Assembly: GCA_958298945.1 (NCBI GenBank)
Contig: OY282605.1
Span: forward strand, 119,408,267 to 119,472,266
DNA from: Atherix ibis
Lineage: Eukaryota > Arthropoda > Insecta > Diptera > Athericidae
DNA: 64,000 bases
Reading direction: 5' to 3'
The notes under the pieces are model-generated. The model saw nothing but the letters and a program-made list of their open reading frames with translations. It ran no database searches and was not told where the DNA came from. Below, piece by piece: positions 12,251 to 23,708 of the stretch. How positions within the stretch are numbered: position 1 is the stretch's first letter; the number at the start of each line of letters is the position of its first letter. The position numbers and the translations under genes were made by a program.

Positions 12251-14383
12251 TATCTACAGTTCCGATATCCCTGCTATAAATAACCTTTGCTGCAATTTAC
12301 GCAGACGACAAATCACGAACATCCTCTTTTTGCCTCCAATATTTTTCAAATCTTTATCCTTGACCCCCCAAAGCTAGTTTTCGAAGTGGAGAGTGAAAGA
12401 AATCTAACACAAAAGCATTTTCGTAGTGAATCGTGGCCTTCCAAAAACCTTATCTACAAATAAATTTTGACAAACGATAGACCAGGAATCCACATACAAG
12501 ACTCAAACGATTTGAAGTGAGCAGATGATATAAACTACTACTTAGACTGTTTAACTAACGTTCAAAGCTTACAACTGTCAGTAAATTACTTATTTATAAA
12601 GCAGTATTTAAACGTTTTTGGAATTATAGACTAGAACTAAAAATGTTCTTTATGATATTCGCAACAGTGTGATAAATCGTGATCCGAAAAGTCTCCATCG
12701 TACGCGAACTAATTGTTTCTCGTTATAAAAAGTTGCATGCTCGTTTTACCATATCATCATCCAAATTCTTTTGCAAAAGAATTATTCTCTGTGAGCCTCC
12801 CCACTAAAACACCCTCGTCGATTTAGACAACAATAGCCTCGATACCTATTAAGCCCATCATCAAGGGTTAGCCCAACTAAGTACCAATAGTTGCATTAGG
12901 ATCTTGCAATAATTCCTAGATTTTTAATTATAAAAAAAACCCACAAAAAAAATGAAAATTTTATAATATTATTTAAAAAAAAACATATTTTCGTGGCGTT
13001 GTTTAGCTCTGTCAAGAGAAATTTTTTGTATTTTATTCAAATGGGCTTTTTTTTTTAAATAGAAAAAACGAAATAGTAAAAAAAAAGAAAGAGGAAAACT
13101 CTGCCGATAATAAAGTTTAATTAAAATTAAAGTACTTTTCTTTAAAAAATAAATAAATGTTATTTAAAAATGACTGATTGGCATCTAGTCTATTGACAGA
13201 TGGTATTGAGAAGATTAAAAGAGGAACAAGAAGAAGAAAAGAGGAAACAACGAAAATAAGAGGAAGAAAAGAAGAAAACTTTCAACAACAAAAAATCATT
13301 GTCAGCAGAGGGCGTTGTGTTTGATGAGTTTGCATGGAAATTATGACGTTTAACGGTGAGTAATTCACTTTTACGGTGAATTCACAAACAATTATTTATG
13401 ATGTCATCGATTTTCCATATGTAATTTCTACCGACTAAACGGTTGACGATTGATCGGCACTAATTGGAACTAACCGATGATTGCCATCGGATCGTGATGA
13501 AAATTTTCTTTCCCTTTTTTTCTAATTACATTAAGTGTGCCCGTCTGTCTCTCTTTAACGTGCTTTGCGGTTTAATTCGTCTTCGGCTTGCGCAATAAGC
13601 GACGCAGCTAGTGTTTTTGAAGAAGAGTTTTTTTTTCTGGGAAGAATCATGAATCTTCGATTAGAACAGAAGATTTTGATAAATAAATTGCTAATTTATG
13701 TTCCTTTAATACAATCATATGCTATTATACAGTTAAAGGCAACAAAAAAAGAAAATAAATTAATTAACGTGACAATTTTTTGTTTTGTTAAGGCAACCGA
13801 TCTTGCCAATTTGTTTTTACTCGTGCCCTTGTACTTTTTGATTCGTTTTTATTTTTTTTTTCAACTCCTAAAAAAGAAACCTTGAAGTAAATACGATTAA
13901 CACGAGTATTTTCCAATTATTTCTAATAAATTTCATCAATTAAATCTCAATTAAATTCAAATTAAGTCAATTTTAACTGTAGGTTTGCGGTGTTGGGCCC
14001 TTTTAGGCTATAATTCTTTTAATTCGAAACTATTTTATTTATAATTAAGAAAATTTAAAAAAAAAATAGAATTTTTTTTAAGTAGGTTAGATCGCTTAGA
14101 ATTCTGCATAAGTTAAATATCATTTTAGGCGAGTTTTATGAACAATAAAAAATTATTTTATTCGAAAGATAATTTTTTGGTTAATTTTCTTTAGTACAGA
14201 GGCTTTGGGTGTTTAGAAATTATTTTGTGATAAAATTCAAATGTAACTGTTATTGACGAAGAAGCTCAACTGATCAGCACAGTTTTTGACAGATTTTTCG
14301 ACTAAATCTGGCGCTATATCCGATAAAATTCGCTGAATAATAGTGGCTTCCAAAGCGCCAATTGTTGCTGGTTGGTTAACATA
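12251..14383. other. Intergenic DNA without recognised genes
   Basis: 12253-12900 is moderately AT-rich with no recognisable frame. 13190-13300 is a purine-rich stretch of AGAAGAGGAA-like words. A 106-codon frame at 13565-13885 consists mostly of hydrophobic residues encoded by T runs and looks fortuitous. Confidence 0.4.
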
Positions 14384-15060
14384 CGAGGTCTGTTCAAAAA
14401 GCATCGCGAATTTTGTGTTTTTTTTTTCAAAAATTATTTATTTATTTATGAATATCTATTTTGTCCCCTTCAAAGTTATCCCCCATCAGATATTATGCAC
14501 TTGTGCCAACGTTTTTTCCAATCCTCGAAGCACTTAAAAAAATCATTTTTTGTGATCTTGTTCAGCTCCTTCTTCGATGCCGTCTTTATCTCCTCAATCG
14601 TAGCGTAGCGTCGTTCTTTCATTGACCGTTCTACCCTATGGCAAGTACTCATGATGACCACGCCCCTGCAATCGAAGGAAACTGTAAGTGAACTTAGCGC
14701 TTCTTTCGGTCTTGGCTCGTGCGGCAGCTTCCATTGGGATGATTGAGCTTTGGTTTACACGTCATAACCATAAACCCATGATTCGTCACTAGTTATGACC
14801 CTTTGGAGCAAATTTGTGTCGTCGCGGACAGAGTCTAACAGCTCCTTAGCAATGTTAATGCAATGCTGTTTTCGGTCGGAATTGAGCAAAAATCGAAGAC
14901 GAGCCAAAACACGTGTAAGCAAAGCAGCTGTCAAAAATTAACTGAACATTCAAAATGGCCGAATTTGTCGGCATCACTGAGAGACATGAGTACCAACATA
15001 ACGCCACAAAAAATCGAAAATCGAATATACGTAACCCGCGGAAATTCAAAATTCGCCTCG
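14384..15060 (-). mobile_element. Internally deleted DD34D mariner, copy 1 of a two-copy family
   Basis: TA at 14382-14383 and 15061-15062 flank a 677-bp element. The left end begins CGAGGTCTGTTCAAAAAGCA. The right end keeps only the outer CCTCG and an inner AATTCAAAATTCG; about 18 bases of the TIR between them are missing. On the minus strand it encodes ITSDESWVYGYD with the first catalytic D, then a stop, then the C-terminus (ATIEEIKTASKKELNKITKN). The segment with the second and third catalytic residues is gone. It shares the family of the copy at 25699-26478. Confidence 0.8.
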
Positions 15061-15278
15061 TACACCAATTTTGTGTTCAATAAATCGATGGTTTCGCGGG
15101 ATGTATGGACAGTATGGACAGTATGGATAAGGCATATCTCCTCCATATATTCAAAGAAATCATAGACAAGTAACGTTATCCATCAAACGTAACGCGTCTT
15201 CTATCCTTAATTTGGAAGGTACCAAAACCCACGTGCAATTCACACTAAACCGTGCATTTTTGTGGATGTGTAATTTTG

Positions 15279-15436
15279 ATCATTACCAAAATCAATGAGC
15301 CAAAAATGTACCAATAAAAGCAATTTTTGTATAATAGAAAAAGCCGGCTCAGGCCTAATCATTGCCAAAATCATTGAGCCAAAAATATGCCTCTAGAAAC
15401 AATTTTTGTATAATAGAAAAAGCCGGCTCAGGTCTA
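15279..15436. repeat. 79-bp tandem duplication
   Basis: Two head-to-tail units at 15279-15357 and 15358-15436 share TTTTTGTATAATAGAAAAAG and CCGGCTCAGG. They differ at several positions. No coding frame runs through them. Confidence 0.8.
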
Positions 15437-16629
15437 ATAAGCAAATTAATCTTTGAACAACTTTTTACAGATGACAGATAGTTTGACAGCCGATCTGCCG
15501 ATCTATAAACACTATTGGACAAATTATTTTACGGCTTGGTATGAATTTTAAAAGAAATTAAAATTGTGTGAACAAATAAGCAGACCACTTTTCATTTGAC
15601 ATACAATTTGGCATACATAGAATCAGTTGGCTTTTGTGCTAAAAAAAAACTTGGCTTTTGTGCTATAAGGTAGACTTTAAAATTTCGTCTGAACTGGACA
15701 TAAGCGAAAACAGTCTCACACAGTTGAGCAGAATGCGTGAACAGTTAACTGACCATATTTCAAGCACAGTTAATCGAAAGAACCGTTGATTTACTCATCA
15801 TTAATTAATTATTTACTGGATGAATTTCGATATCTTTTAATTATCACCAAAAATTAATTAATCAACTTTAAATGCAATTTTTTTTAAGTACAATTTTCGT
15901 TCAAATAATGCTTGTTGTTAAAAAAAATCACAAATTAAAATTAAAGAAAAATGAAAAAAAAATATATTCCGACGTCAAGAAGTGATTAAAAACAAAAAAA
16001 AATTATATTCTGCCCTCTTATAGAATTTTTTTTTGGTTAAATTTTATCATAAATTACAGAAATAATATTTTTTGGTCAATAATTTTCCATATTTTCGATT
16101 GTCCAGACCAATTCTATTGTCTAATTATGACTCATTACCGATTTAATTATGTATTTTTTTTTTAATTAATATTTGTACAAATTTCGAGACTATCAGAATT
16201 CTAATATTATTTACCAACTACACAATCTATACTAAATAATTTGTTAATTTATTCAATCAAACTTTTCGAATATGAAACTATCGATTATTAACAATAACGT
16301 ACCACCATCAGAATGAGTCATTTCCATCCGGTTTCGTTTTATTTTTAATAGACTAAAAGTTAATAGTACTAATAGTTGGCAAGATTTAAAGTAAATGAAC
16401 ACAAGCTTGGCAAATTTATAGAAAAGTATAAAGTAGGGCACAAAAATGTAAGAATTTTTGTATTTTTACTTACGAAAGAGTTATCCAATTTAGATCTTGG
16501 AAATTAATATTAAATTAAATATATTTTAAATTCATACTTTAATAAAATTTATATTTTATTATATTGCTAATATATTGCCATTATATACAAAAATATAATA
16601 TTATTCAAATAATAGCTATCAAGACTCGA
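15437..16629. other. AT-rich intergenic DNA
   Basis: No gene, RNA or transposon end was recognised. A run of A or T tracts spans 15880-16170. Confidence 0.45.
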
Positions 16630-17005
16630 TTATTTTGAGTTAGTTTTTGATGACTTCTTCGCATATTTCGTGCTACAATTCGGCCATTTCTTGACAAATG
16701 TTGGTTTTTCAATACTTTCTGAAGTTTAGGGATTATATAATTAAATATGATCTATCTTATAGCTTTACAAAAAAAAAATCGAAAGGCATAAAATCCATAT
16801 CAACTGACATCACCGAATCTAGAAATTACGCATTTTGGAAACTTTTCGAGCAATAAAGCCAACATTTATTACGTTGTGGGGCTTGTGGTGCTATTTTGTT
16901 AAAATCACATATGGTTTACATTAAAATTTTCAAGTTCAGGTCCACAAAATTCGATTATCATAGATATCACCTTCAGATTTATACCAGGCAGTCATATTTT
17001 GCAGA
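16630..17005 (-). pseudogene. Heavily decayed rosa-like mariner remnant
   Basis: The stretch GCTATTTTGTTAAAATCACAT near 16890 closely resembles GCGCCGTTTTGTTAAAACCACAT at 10159 in the rosa element, and the DNA on either side aligns loosely with it. Reading the minus strand gives scattered transposase-like words but many stops. No TIRs were found. It ends where the 112-bp satellite begins. Confidence 0.4.
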
Positions 17006-17008
17006 TAC

Positions 17009-17975
17009 AATGGCTTCTCTAGAGTCATTTGTGGGTCTTAAAAGCCCCATATGTGGCTATTTTGCCTCATTGCTGAAGAAAATATTGTTAAAAAAGTCAC
17101 CTACGACAGAATCACTAATTTGATAGAAAATTTGGGTCTTAAAAGGCTCAAATATGGCTTTGAGCCTCTTCACTGAAGAAAATTTAGTTCAAAAAGTCAC
17201 CTACGGCAGAATCACTAATTTGATAGAAAATTTAGAATCACTTGTGGGTCTTAAGAGCCTCATACATGGCTATGAACCTCATTGATGAAGAAAATTTAGT
17301 TCAAAAAGTCACCTACGACAGAATTACTAATTTGATAGAAAATTTAGAGTTATTTGTGGGTCTTAAGAACCCCATATATGGATATGAGCCTCATTGATGA
17401 AGAAACTTTTATTCAAAAAGTCACCTACGGCAGAATCACTAGTTTTATAGTAAATTTTGAGTCACTTGTGGGTCTTGCGAGCCCCATATATGGCTATGAG
17501 ACTCTTCGCTGAAAAAAATTTTGTTCAAAAATTCACCTATGGCAGAATCACTAATTCGATAGAAAATTAAGAGTTACTTGTGGGTCTTAAGAGCCCCATA
17601 TATGGTTATGAGCCTCATCGATGAAGAAAATTTTGGTGAAAAAGTCACCTACGGCAGAATCACTAGTTTTATAGAAAATTTAGAGTTATTTGTGGGTCTT
17701 CAGAACCCCATATATGGATATGAGCCTCATTGATGAAGAAACTTTTATTCAAAAAGTCACCTACGGCAGAATCACTAGTTTTATAGTAAATTTTGAGTCA
17801 CTTGTGGGTCTTGCGAGCCCCATATATGGCTATGAGACTCTTCGCTGAAAAAAATTTAGTTCAAAAATTAAGAGTAACTTGTGGGTCTAAAAACCCTCAT
17901 ATATGATTATGAACCTCATCGATGAAGAAAATTTTGTTCAGAAAATCACCTAAGGCAGAATCATAGCTTTTATAA
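17009..17975. repeat. 112-bp satellite, eight to nine monomers, with a three-monomer higher-order unit
   Basis: GTGGGTCTTAAGAGCCCCAT-like starts recur at about 17031, 17244, 17356, 17468, 17580, 17692 and 17804, mostly 112 bp apart. A monomer near 17130 is slightly diverged. The pair of monomers from 17352 is repeated almost exactly from 17688, a 336-bp (three-monomer) step. The last monomer, near 17881, follows a shortened one. The conserved interior reads AAAGTCACCTACGGCAGAAT. Confidence 0.9.
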
Positions 17976-19555
17976 AAAAAATTTTATAATATCTACACAA
18001 TTTTCCCTAAATAAAATGGCAGACCATAATTTAAAGAATTATTATCATAAATAATATATATTTTTGACAACTGTCAAATGACAGAATTTTACTTTCCAAA
18101 CTATTAAATGGATTCTATTGGGCATTCAAATTTATTGCTTACAGTTTGACTTTATAGTATTTATTTCGGATGCCCTCCTAAATAACAAAATATTTTAAAG
18201 TGTACATGAAATATTGTATTATTAACAATAACAAAAAAAATTAATTATCTAAAATTTAACAATTTAAAAGAGTCCACCAACAACAAAAAATTTGCTATTT
18301 TTATTCAAAATCCCTCCACGTGAAATGCCCTCACATCTAAAAAGTAAATAAATCATCTCTGGGTATTATCAAAATACAATCTAAAATTTGCACATATTAT
18401 GTAATTTGCTTATTTATGATTTATGATATGAAACAATTTATTAGAGCATGTCCCAATTTAAAATTTATTTTTTTATTTCTCTCAACCTAATTTTGAGGAA
18501 CTTTCATAAATAGTATTTATTTTGATGGTAGGGTAGGGTGATTAGTGTAGTAAAAAGATATAAAAGGAAAAAATTAAAGGAGTTTTTTTCTATATTATAT
18601 TTAAGAAAAAAATTATAGCAATAATTTTGTGTTGTACAACATTTTAAAAAAAAAACTATATTTTGTTATTAATAATATAATTTGTTGAAGGGAAAAATAA
18701 ATGAAAAATCGAAAATGGCTAAAGATGAAAGGAGAAAAGTGCACCAATTCGATTCATACCAGAAATGAATGTTTAGCCCGAACGTGCGATTTAGTGTAGA
18801 GAATCAGCACGCGCAACAGTAGCCCCAATAATGTAGGAGACAGTATCGGCAAGCCGGTTTACCTTGCACTTCGACACTTTCGCTGCTATTCGCAACGATA
18901 GAGGAGAGTGCCTAACATTCCACGTTTAGCAAAAGCACACCCACACCAGTTGTTCTTTTTAAAGCATAACCGATGAACGGAGGTAGGGGAAAGAGGGGCA
19001 CTCACAGTACTGATACAACATCACTATTACAACATATATTTAACCCAGTTATGGTAACACCGATAAAATCATAAAATTATGTCACTCGTCCGCTGGGTCG
19101 AAAGCGAATAAAAAGAAAAAAGCCTCTGCATGGGCGGCCGAGCTCATTGTATATGTGCATTTGTAGTTATTTACAGATTTTCCCCTCTCCACACTAATAC
19201 TATTGCCATCGACCGATTCCCTCTTCATCGAAATTATACGAATTTTACCTCTTCTTATATACACGTACGCTTCCGTTCGTGAACGAACACAAATGCACGA
19301 ACACATCAAATGAAAACATAAAAATGTGTTGCAATCGAAATAATTAAATATAATCACAAATACATAATTAACCGCTGACATAACGGAATTCATTTTTCTG
19401 TTTTTATTGTGGTGAAAGAGTTTCCAAGTTTGCAAAGTGAGTTTTTTTTTTTTTTTTTGCTTGTACCAATTAAAGATAGAAAATGACACAAAAAAAATTA
19501 GAAATTGCAAAAGTTTAATCGAAATATGTTTGTGAAAAAGTTGAGTATAACCGCT
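17976..19555. other. Intergenic DNA, partly less AT-rich
   Basis: 17976-18700 is AT-rich without features. 18740-19000 is noticeably richer in G and C and could be regulatory or untranslated, but no motif or frame supports a specific call. A 142-codon minus-strand frame at 19082-19510 begins in a low-complexity stretch and has no recognisable domain. Confidence 0.4.
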
Positions 19556-19589
19556 GTAGTAGTAGTAGTAGTAGTATTAGTGGTAGTAG
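19556..19589. repeat. (GTA)n microsatellite
   Basis: About eleven imperfect GTA units, interrupted by ATTA and GTG. Confidence 0.9.
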
Positions 19590-19994
19590 ATGTGATTTAA
19601 TCAAAAAAGAAAACATTGCATAGAAATATGGTGGAGCCGCCTTTAAGAATCTATGGTATTATTAAAAAAATTACAAAAAAGAAAAATATAATAAAAACTA
19701 CACTTTTTTTCCAAAAAGAAAGAGAAAATAAATCGAGAGTTTTTAAAAAAAAATTATGCTCAAAGAATTTTGTTACTAGTAGTAACAGGAAAAATTAACG
19801 TTTCTTTTTCATATTTTTCTTCTTCCTATTAAAATTCACTCTATTTACATGCAAAACCAACACACACATATACTTTTTGCATACATACAATCCATCAGCA
19901 TAAGTTAAAAGAAATTATAAATCATGTTTGTAGTAAGAAATATTCCCAATACGAACACACTCATCGAACGCATACAAATAAATTGGTATCTAGC

Positions 19995-20018
19995 AGAGAG
20001 AGAGAGAGAGAGAGAGAG
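19995..20018. repeat. (GA)n tract
   Basis: About twelve GA units in a row. In flies such tracts can bind GAGA factor, but nothing else here shows a promoter. Confidence 0.85.
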
Positions 20019-20631
20019 TGATAGAGAAACGATAAAGCCAATTGGAAGGGGGAGCAGATCAAAACAATTACTATGCGATGCCGGCTTGTGTTTCATGACC
20101 GGCCCCAGAAAAGCTGAAAACTAGGTCATGCATGCAATCAAAACAGAAAACGCACACATCCAAAGAGTTTCGCCACTCTCAAACAGTAAACCTTATGCTT
20201 TCATAGGCGTACGCTACGATCCCATAGAAATGCGGATGATTATTGAAAGGCATGCTTGTGTATGGGTGGATGGCTTTTACTATGCTAGAGCTATGAGGTT
20301 ATTTGGTTATTTTCGGGGAGGTTAATAGTAGTAGTGTACCGCAGCTGGCACTATTTCCAAATGTCAGTGAGAGAGGCTGTATAGACGAAACTTGTAGCTT
20401 TTGCTGAAGAGATTTTTGGAGAGCGGCAACTTGCGGATTCAATTGCAAATGGGGAGCCAAACAAGCATTTCGTATATTATCTCCATATGAGAAAGTTTCT
20501 TTCGTCCATAAAATATTGGGGAATATCGTAGCAGCGTTTATGCTTTTGTTATTATCATTCGTGAGACGCGTTTTTAATTCTTCGATGATTTTTTTTTTTT
20601 AACTATTCGTCATTTCTTTCTAAATTGATCC
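20019..20631. other. Intergenic DNA
   Basis: Less AT-rich than most of the window, but no coding frame with recognisable features. A 65-codon frame at 20128-20325 is unsupported. Confidence 0.35.
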
Positions 20632-21545
20632 TTCAGCTACGATTACACCATTCGAAAAATACCCGAATTTTTAAAAAAAATCGTCCATTTTTTTTGCGCT
20701 GTCTAAAATATGCTCGAACATATTGGACGAACGTCATCCTTTCGATCGAGCATGGTCCAGACAAACAAAATATAGAGATTTGCTCGAATGGTGTAATGAC
20801 CTCAAATTGTAGACGCTCGATCATTTTAGGCAACCAGCTTAAACGCGCAGCTCGAATGAAAATTATTATTCGCGCTTAGTGTTCGAGCGCGAGCAAGTTT
20901 TGACATTTCGCAGTGTGATTTGTGTGAAGAACGTTTGTGTATTAAAAATTGTTTGCTTTTTGTTTTTTTGAACTGTATTTTTCAACGTATTGCCCAGTCT
21001 GGACTTTAGACATTGGTGTATCTTGTTTGGCGATTAACGGTGAGACTAGTTCCAAAATATGATTGAAATAATCCTTGCCAATGAGGTGAACATTCCTATG
21101 AAATTTCTACTCGAAGTAATCACTGAAAATACCTTTTCCAAATCGCTTTTGCTGCCACTGCTACTCCCATTGGTGCACTACGTTTTTGTTGCTGCATTTT
21201 CATGAAGTATCCTATTTTTTATATTTTAATTCTATTCCATTATATTCTTTTATGTCATTCAAATATTTATTTAAATATGAAGAAAAAATTCGTAGCACGG
21301 ACAAATTCTGACTGGACGAACTTTGATCGAGCTCACGTCGAACATTTTGATCGAACAATTTTTTAGGGGTTCTAGCTCATAATTGAAACATTTTTATTTT
21401 CCCTCCGGAGACTCGAACGAAAATGTTCGAGATAAAAATTGATCAAATGGAGTAATCGATGTTAAAATTTCCGTCCAATTGGACAAATTTGGGACGAACA
21501 TTTGGCTCGATTAATTCGGGTATTTCTCGTCCAATTGTTCTTTTA
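20632..21545. repeat. Inverted-repeat region, possibly a non-autonomous DNA transposon
   Basis: AAATACCCGAATT at 20657-20669 is repeated inverted at 21513-21525. Around each are further scattered inverted matches: ATTACACCATTCGA near 20643, its inverse near 20790, and ATTACTCCATTTGA (inverted) near 21443. TCGAACA and GGACGAAC words recur on both sides. No transposase frame was seen and no target duplication could be fixed, so the borders are approximate. Confidence 0.35.
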
Positions 21546-21640
21546 TTGGTCATTTTCAGCAAAATTTATACCTAAATGTGAATAACAAAGCGTTACGACA
21601 ACAACTCGGGCTTTTTTGACAACAGCCACTAAAAAGAGCC

Positions 21641-21651
21641 GGATTCGAACC
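21641..21651 (-). other. tRNA-like box B
   Basis: The minus strand reads GGTTCGAATCC, a perfect RNA polymerase III box B. The T-arm does not close well and no cloverleaf or clear box A was found upstream. It may be a tRNA-derived SINE fragment or chance. Confidence 0.3.
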
Positions 21652-21699
21652 CAAGACCAAGACACACCCCGGTGTCCTAAGATAACACACAATTTTTTA

Positions 21700-23019
21700 A
21701 ACTATGTTTTTTACTATTTATAACAAATTCCTATTTTGCTATATAAAATTTTTTTTTATTTTTTTCATTTAAAGTTTGATACAAGAGGTCATGACTATAA
21801 GGCCATTTTGATGAGAAAAAAACGAAAATTTTAGCATTTTTATTGTTGAATTTTTAAAGAAGCTTCTCAAAATATTTTTTTTTATTTTAAAATAAAACTG
21901 CTAAAATATTCGATTTTTTTTTTGGCTGATATAAAATAGAATTTATTTGAAACTGTAATTCATCAATTTCCTTAATAAAAAGCACGCTTTTATAATAAGT
22001 TATCCATTTTGTATATTTAAATAATTTAATTTATTGCATAATGGCAGAGTACATGCAATTTTTTTTAAACTCTGAACTTTAAGTGTGTTTTATTTAAGTT
22101 TAATTTCCAAAGTACAAATTGGATCACCCTTAAATATCTGGTAAGGAAACGTCCAAATATCTTTGACAATTATTAAATTTAAAGAAAAACATAGTAATTA
22201 TGCTATTTTAAAAAAATATTGGAAAATTCTTACTATTATTTTTAAAAATTGAAATTGTTTAAAGTAAAAAAGTCGAAAAAGTATTGAATGAAATAAATGG
22301 ACAACTTTGCAAATAAATTGTAAAATATTATTTAAAAAAAACCTCCTAAATCATTATTTAAAATAATTCCAAGTAAAATAAAATTGTTTCCATATTTATT
22401 TTTTGGTAATATAATATAAAAACTCAATCGATTAGGATTTGTTCGACAATCGCAATACCATTTCAGGTTCGATTATTCAAGAACTTTTAAATTATTAATA
22501 TTTCGCGGTTAGAATTATTATCTTCAGTTCTGCATTAAAGAAAGACCTTTTTAGAAACAATTTTTTTTTGGTAATTTATCTCCAAGCTTTTATTACGGAT
22601 TTACCAGAAGAATAAGAGTTCAATAGCACCCGATTTTATACCAAAGAAAAAAGACATACTTTCTGAAAATTTTGCAAACAAAACTAAGGAACAAAATCGT
22701 ATTGACCATGTTTTCAAAAGGAAATACTATAGAAATACAACAAAAAGAAGGATAAATTCAGGATTAACCATTTTATTTTTTTTAATTATTGGGGAACGAA
22801 ACCATCTTATCTTAATTAAGTCCGTCGTCGTCGGATGGATTTATTTTCGCATAAGTAATTTCTTGCCCGTTTTCAGTTGCATTATCAATCAAATTAAATT
22901 TCAAAATAAATACAAGTGAAAATAAGAAAATTGAAAATCAGCAACAACAAAATTTAGGAAAATGTAAAAATTCACATCTGAAAAGTGTTTAAATCACGTG
23001 GATTTGTTATGAAATATCA
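21700..23019. other. AT-rich intergenic DNA
   Basis: Long A and T tracts; no gene or transposon sign was recognised. Confidence 0.5.
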
Positions 23020-23490
23020 GCTGTGTAGCCTTAACATCTGTTCTATTAGTGTTCTCGCGGTGAGAGAACATTTCATGCTGCCTGCGAAGGAGAAAAAGTG
23101 AGAGCGAGAAAAGTGAGTTGTTGTTGCTGCAAAGCGAAAAGGAGCAGAAGCGCTGATAAGAGAGTGCAACACGCCTGCGTCAAAAATCTTCAGCGTGCTG
23201 CACTGACGCAGCGTAGCGCAATAGATTCGGTCGAGATAAAGCGCAGGCTCTCTCCTCTCCGAGTGTATGTGCGCATCTATTCTTTTCGGATGCACGCTGT
23301 CAGACGATGATGCACGCTTCTTCAATACTCTTTTCTCAACGTTTTGCTTACACTCCAGCGCAGCGCTAAAGCTTTGTCGTTTTTGCCCATTTCTCTGACG
23401 CTTCATGTTCGATTGATTAGGGAATCCTCTCACTTGCCCCGCGCTCTGACTTCAATCAGTCAACATTCCGCTCTAACGTGTTTTGATTCT
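23020..23490. other. Block of less AT-rich DNA upstream of the MADF gene
   Basis: Composition changes sharply to near-balanced, with GAGAGCGAGAAAAGTGAG and CAGCGCAGCGC words. Frames on both strands stay open (138 codons on the minus strand, 70-72 on the plus) but encode no recognisable domain, as expected from low stop density. It could hold the promoter or 5' UTR of the gene starting at 23709, or be foreign DNA. Confidence 0.35.
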
Positions 23491-23708
23491 AAAGGCCCGT
23501 GTACACTTGAAAATAAATTTGCGCAAGTTGATTTTGAAAACAGAATTTGCTCAGAAAGTTGATTGGAAATATTTCAATTGTTTGCAGCAAGAATTTTTAT
23601 CGCAACTGCAGCAGAGAAGAAAATGCTCATTTGCGCAAGCTTGTTGCCGCCTTCGAAATGAGTTGGAAATAATTATGTTAGTTGCGCAAGAGTCTCAGTA
23701 GTGTTGGA

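Noticed and set aside
17009..17975. CRISPR-like appearance of regular repeats
   Set aside because: Repeats are directly adjacent 112-bp monomers without unique spacers, in an animal genome: a satellite.
19082..19510. 142-codon minus-strand open frame
   Set aside because: Begins with a lysine run from a T tract and has no recognisable domain.
21630..21710. Functional tRNA gene
   Set aside because: Box B is perfect but the T-arm and acceptor stem do not pair and no anticodon arm was found.
23017..23433. 138-codon minus-strand open frame
   Set aside because: It lies in less AT-rich DNA where several frames are open at once; no domain, splice site or start context supports it.
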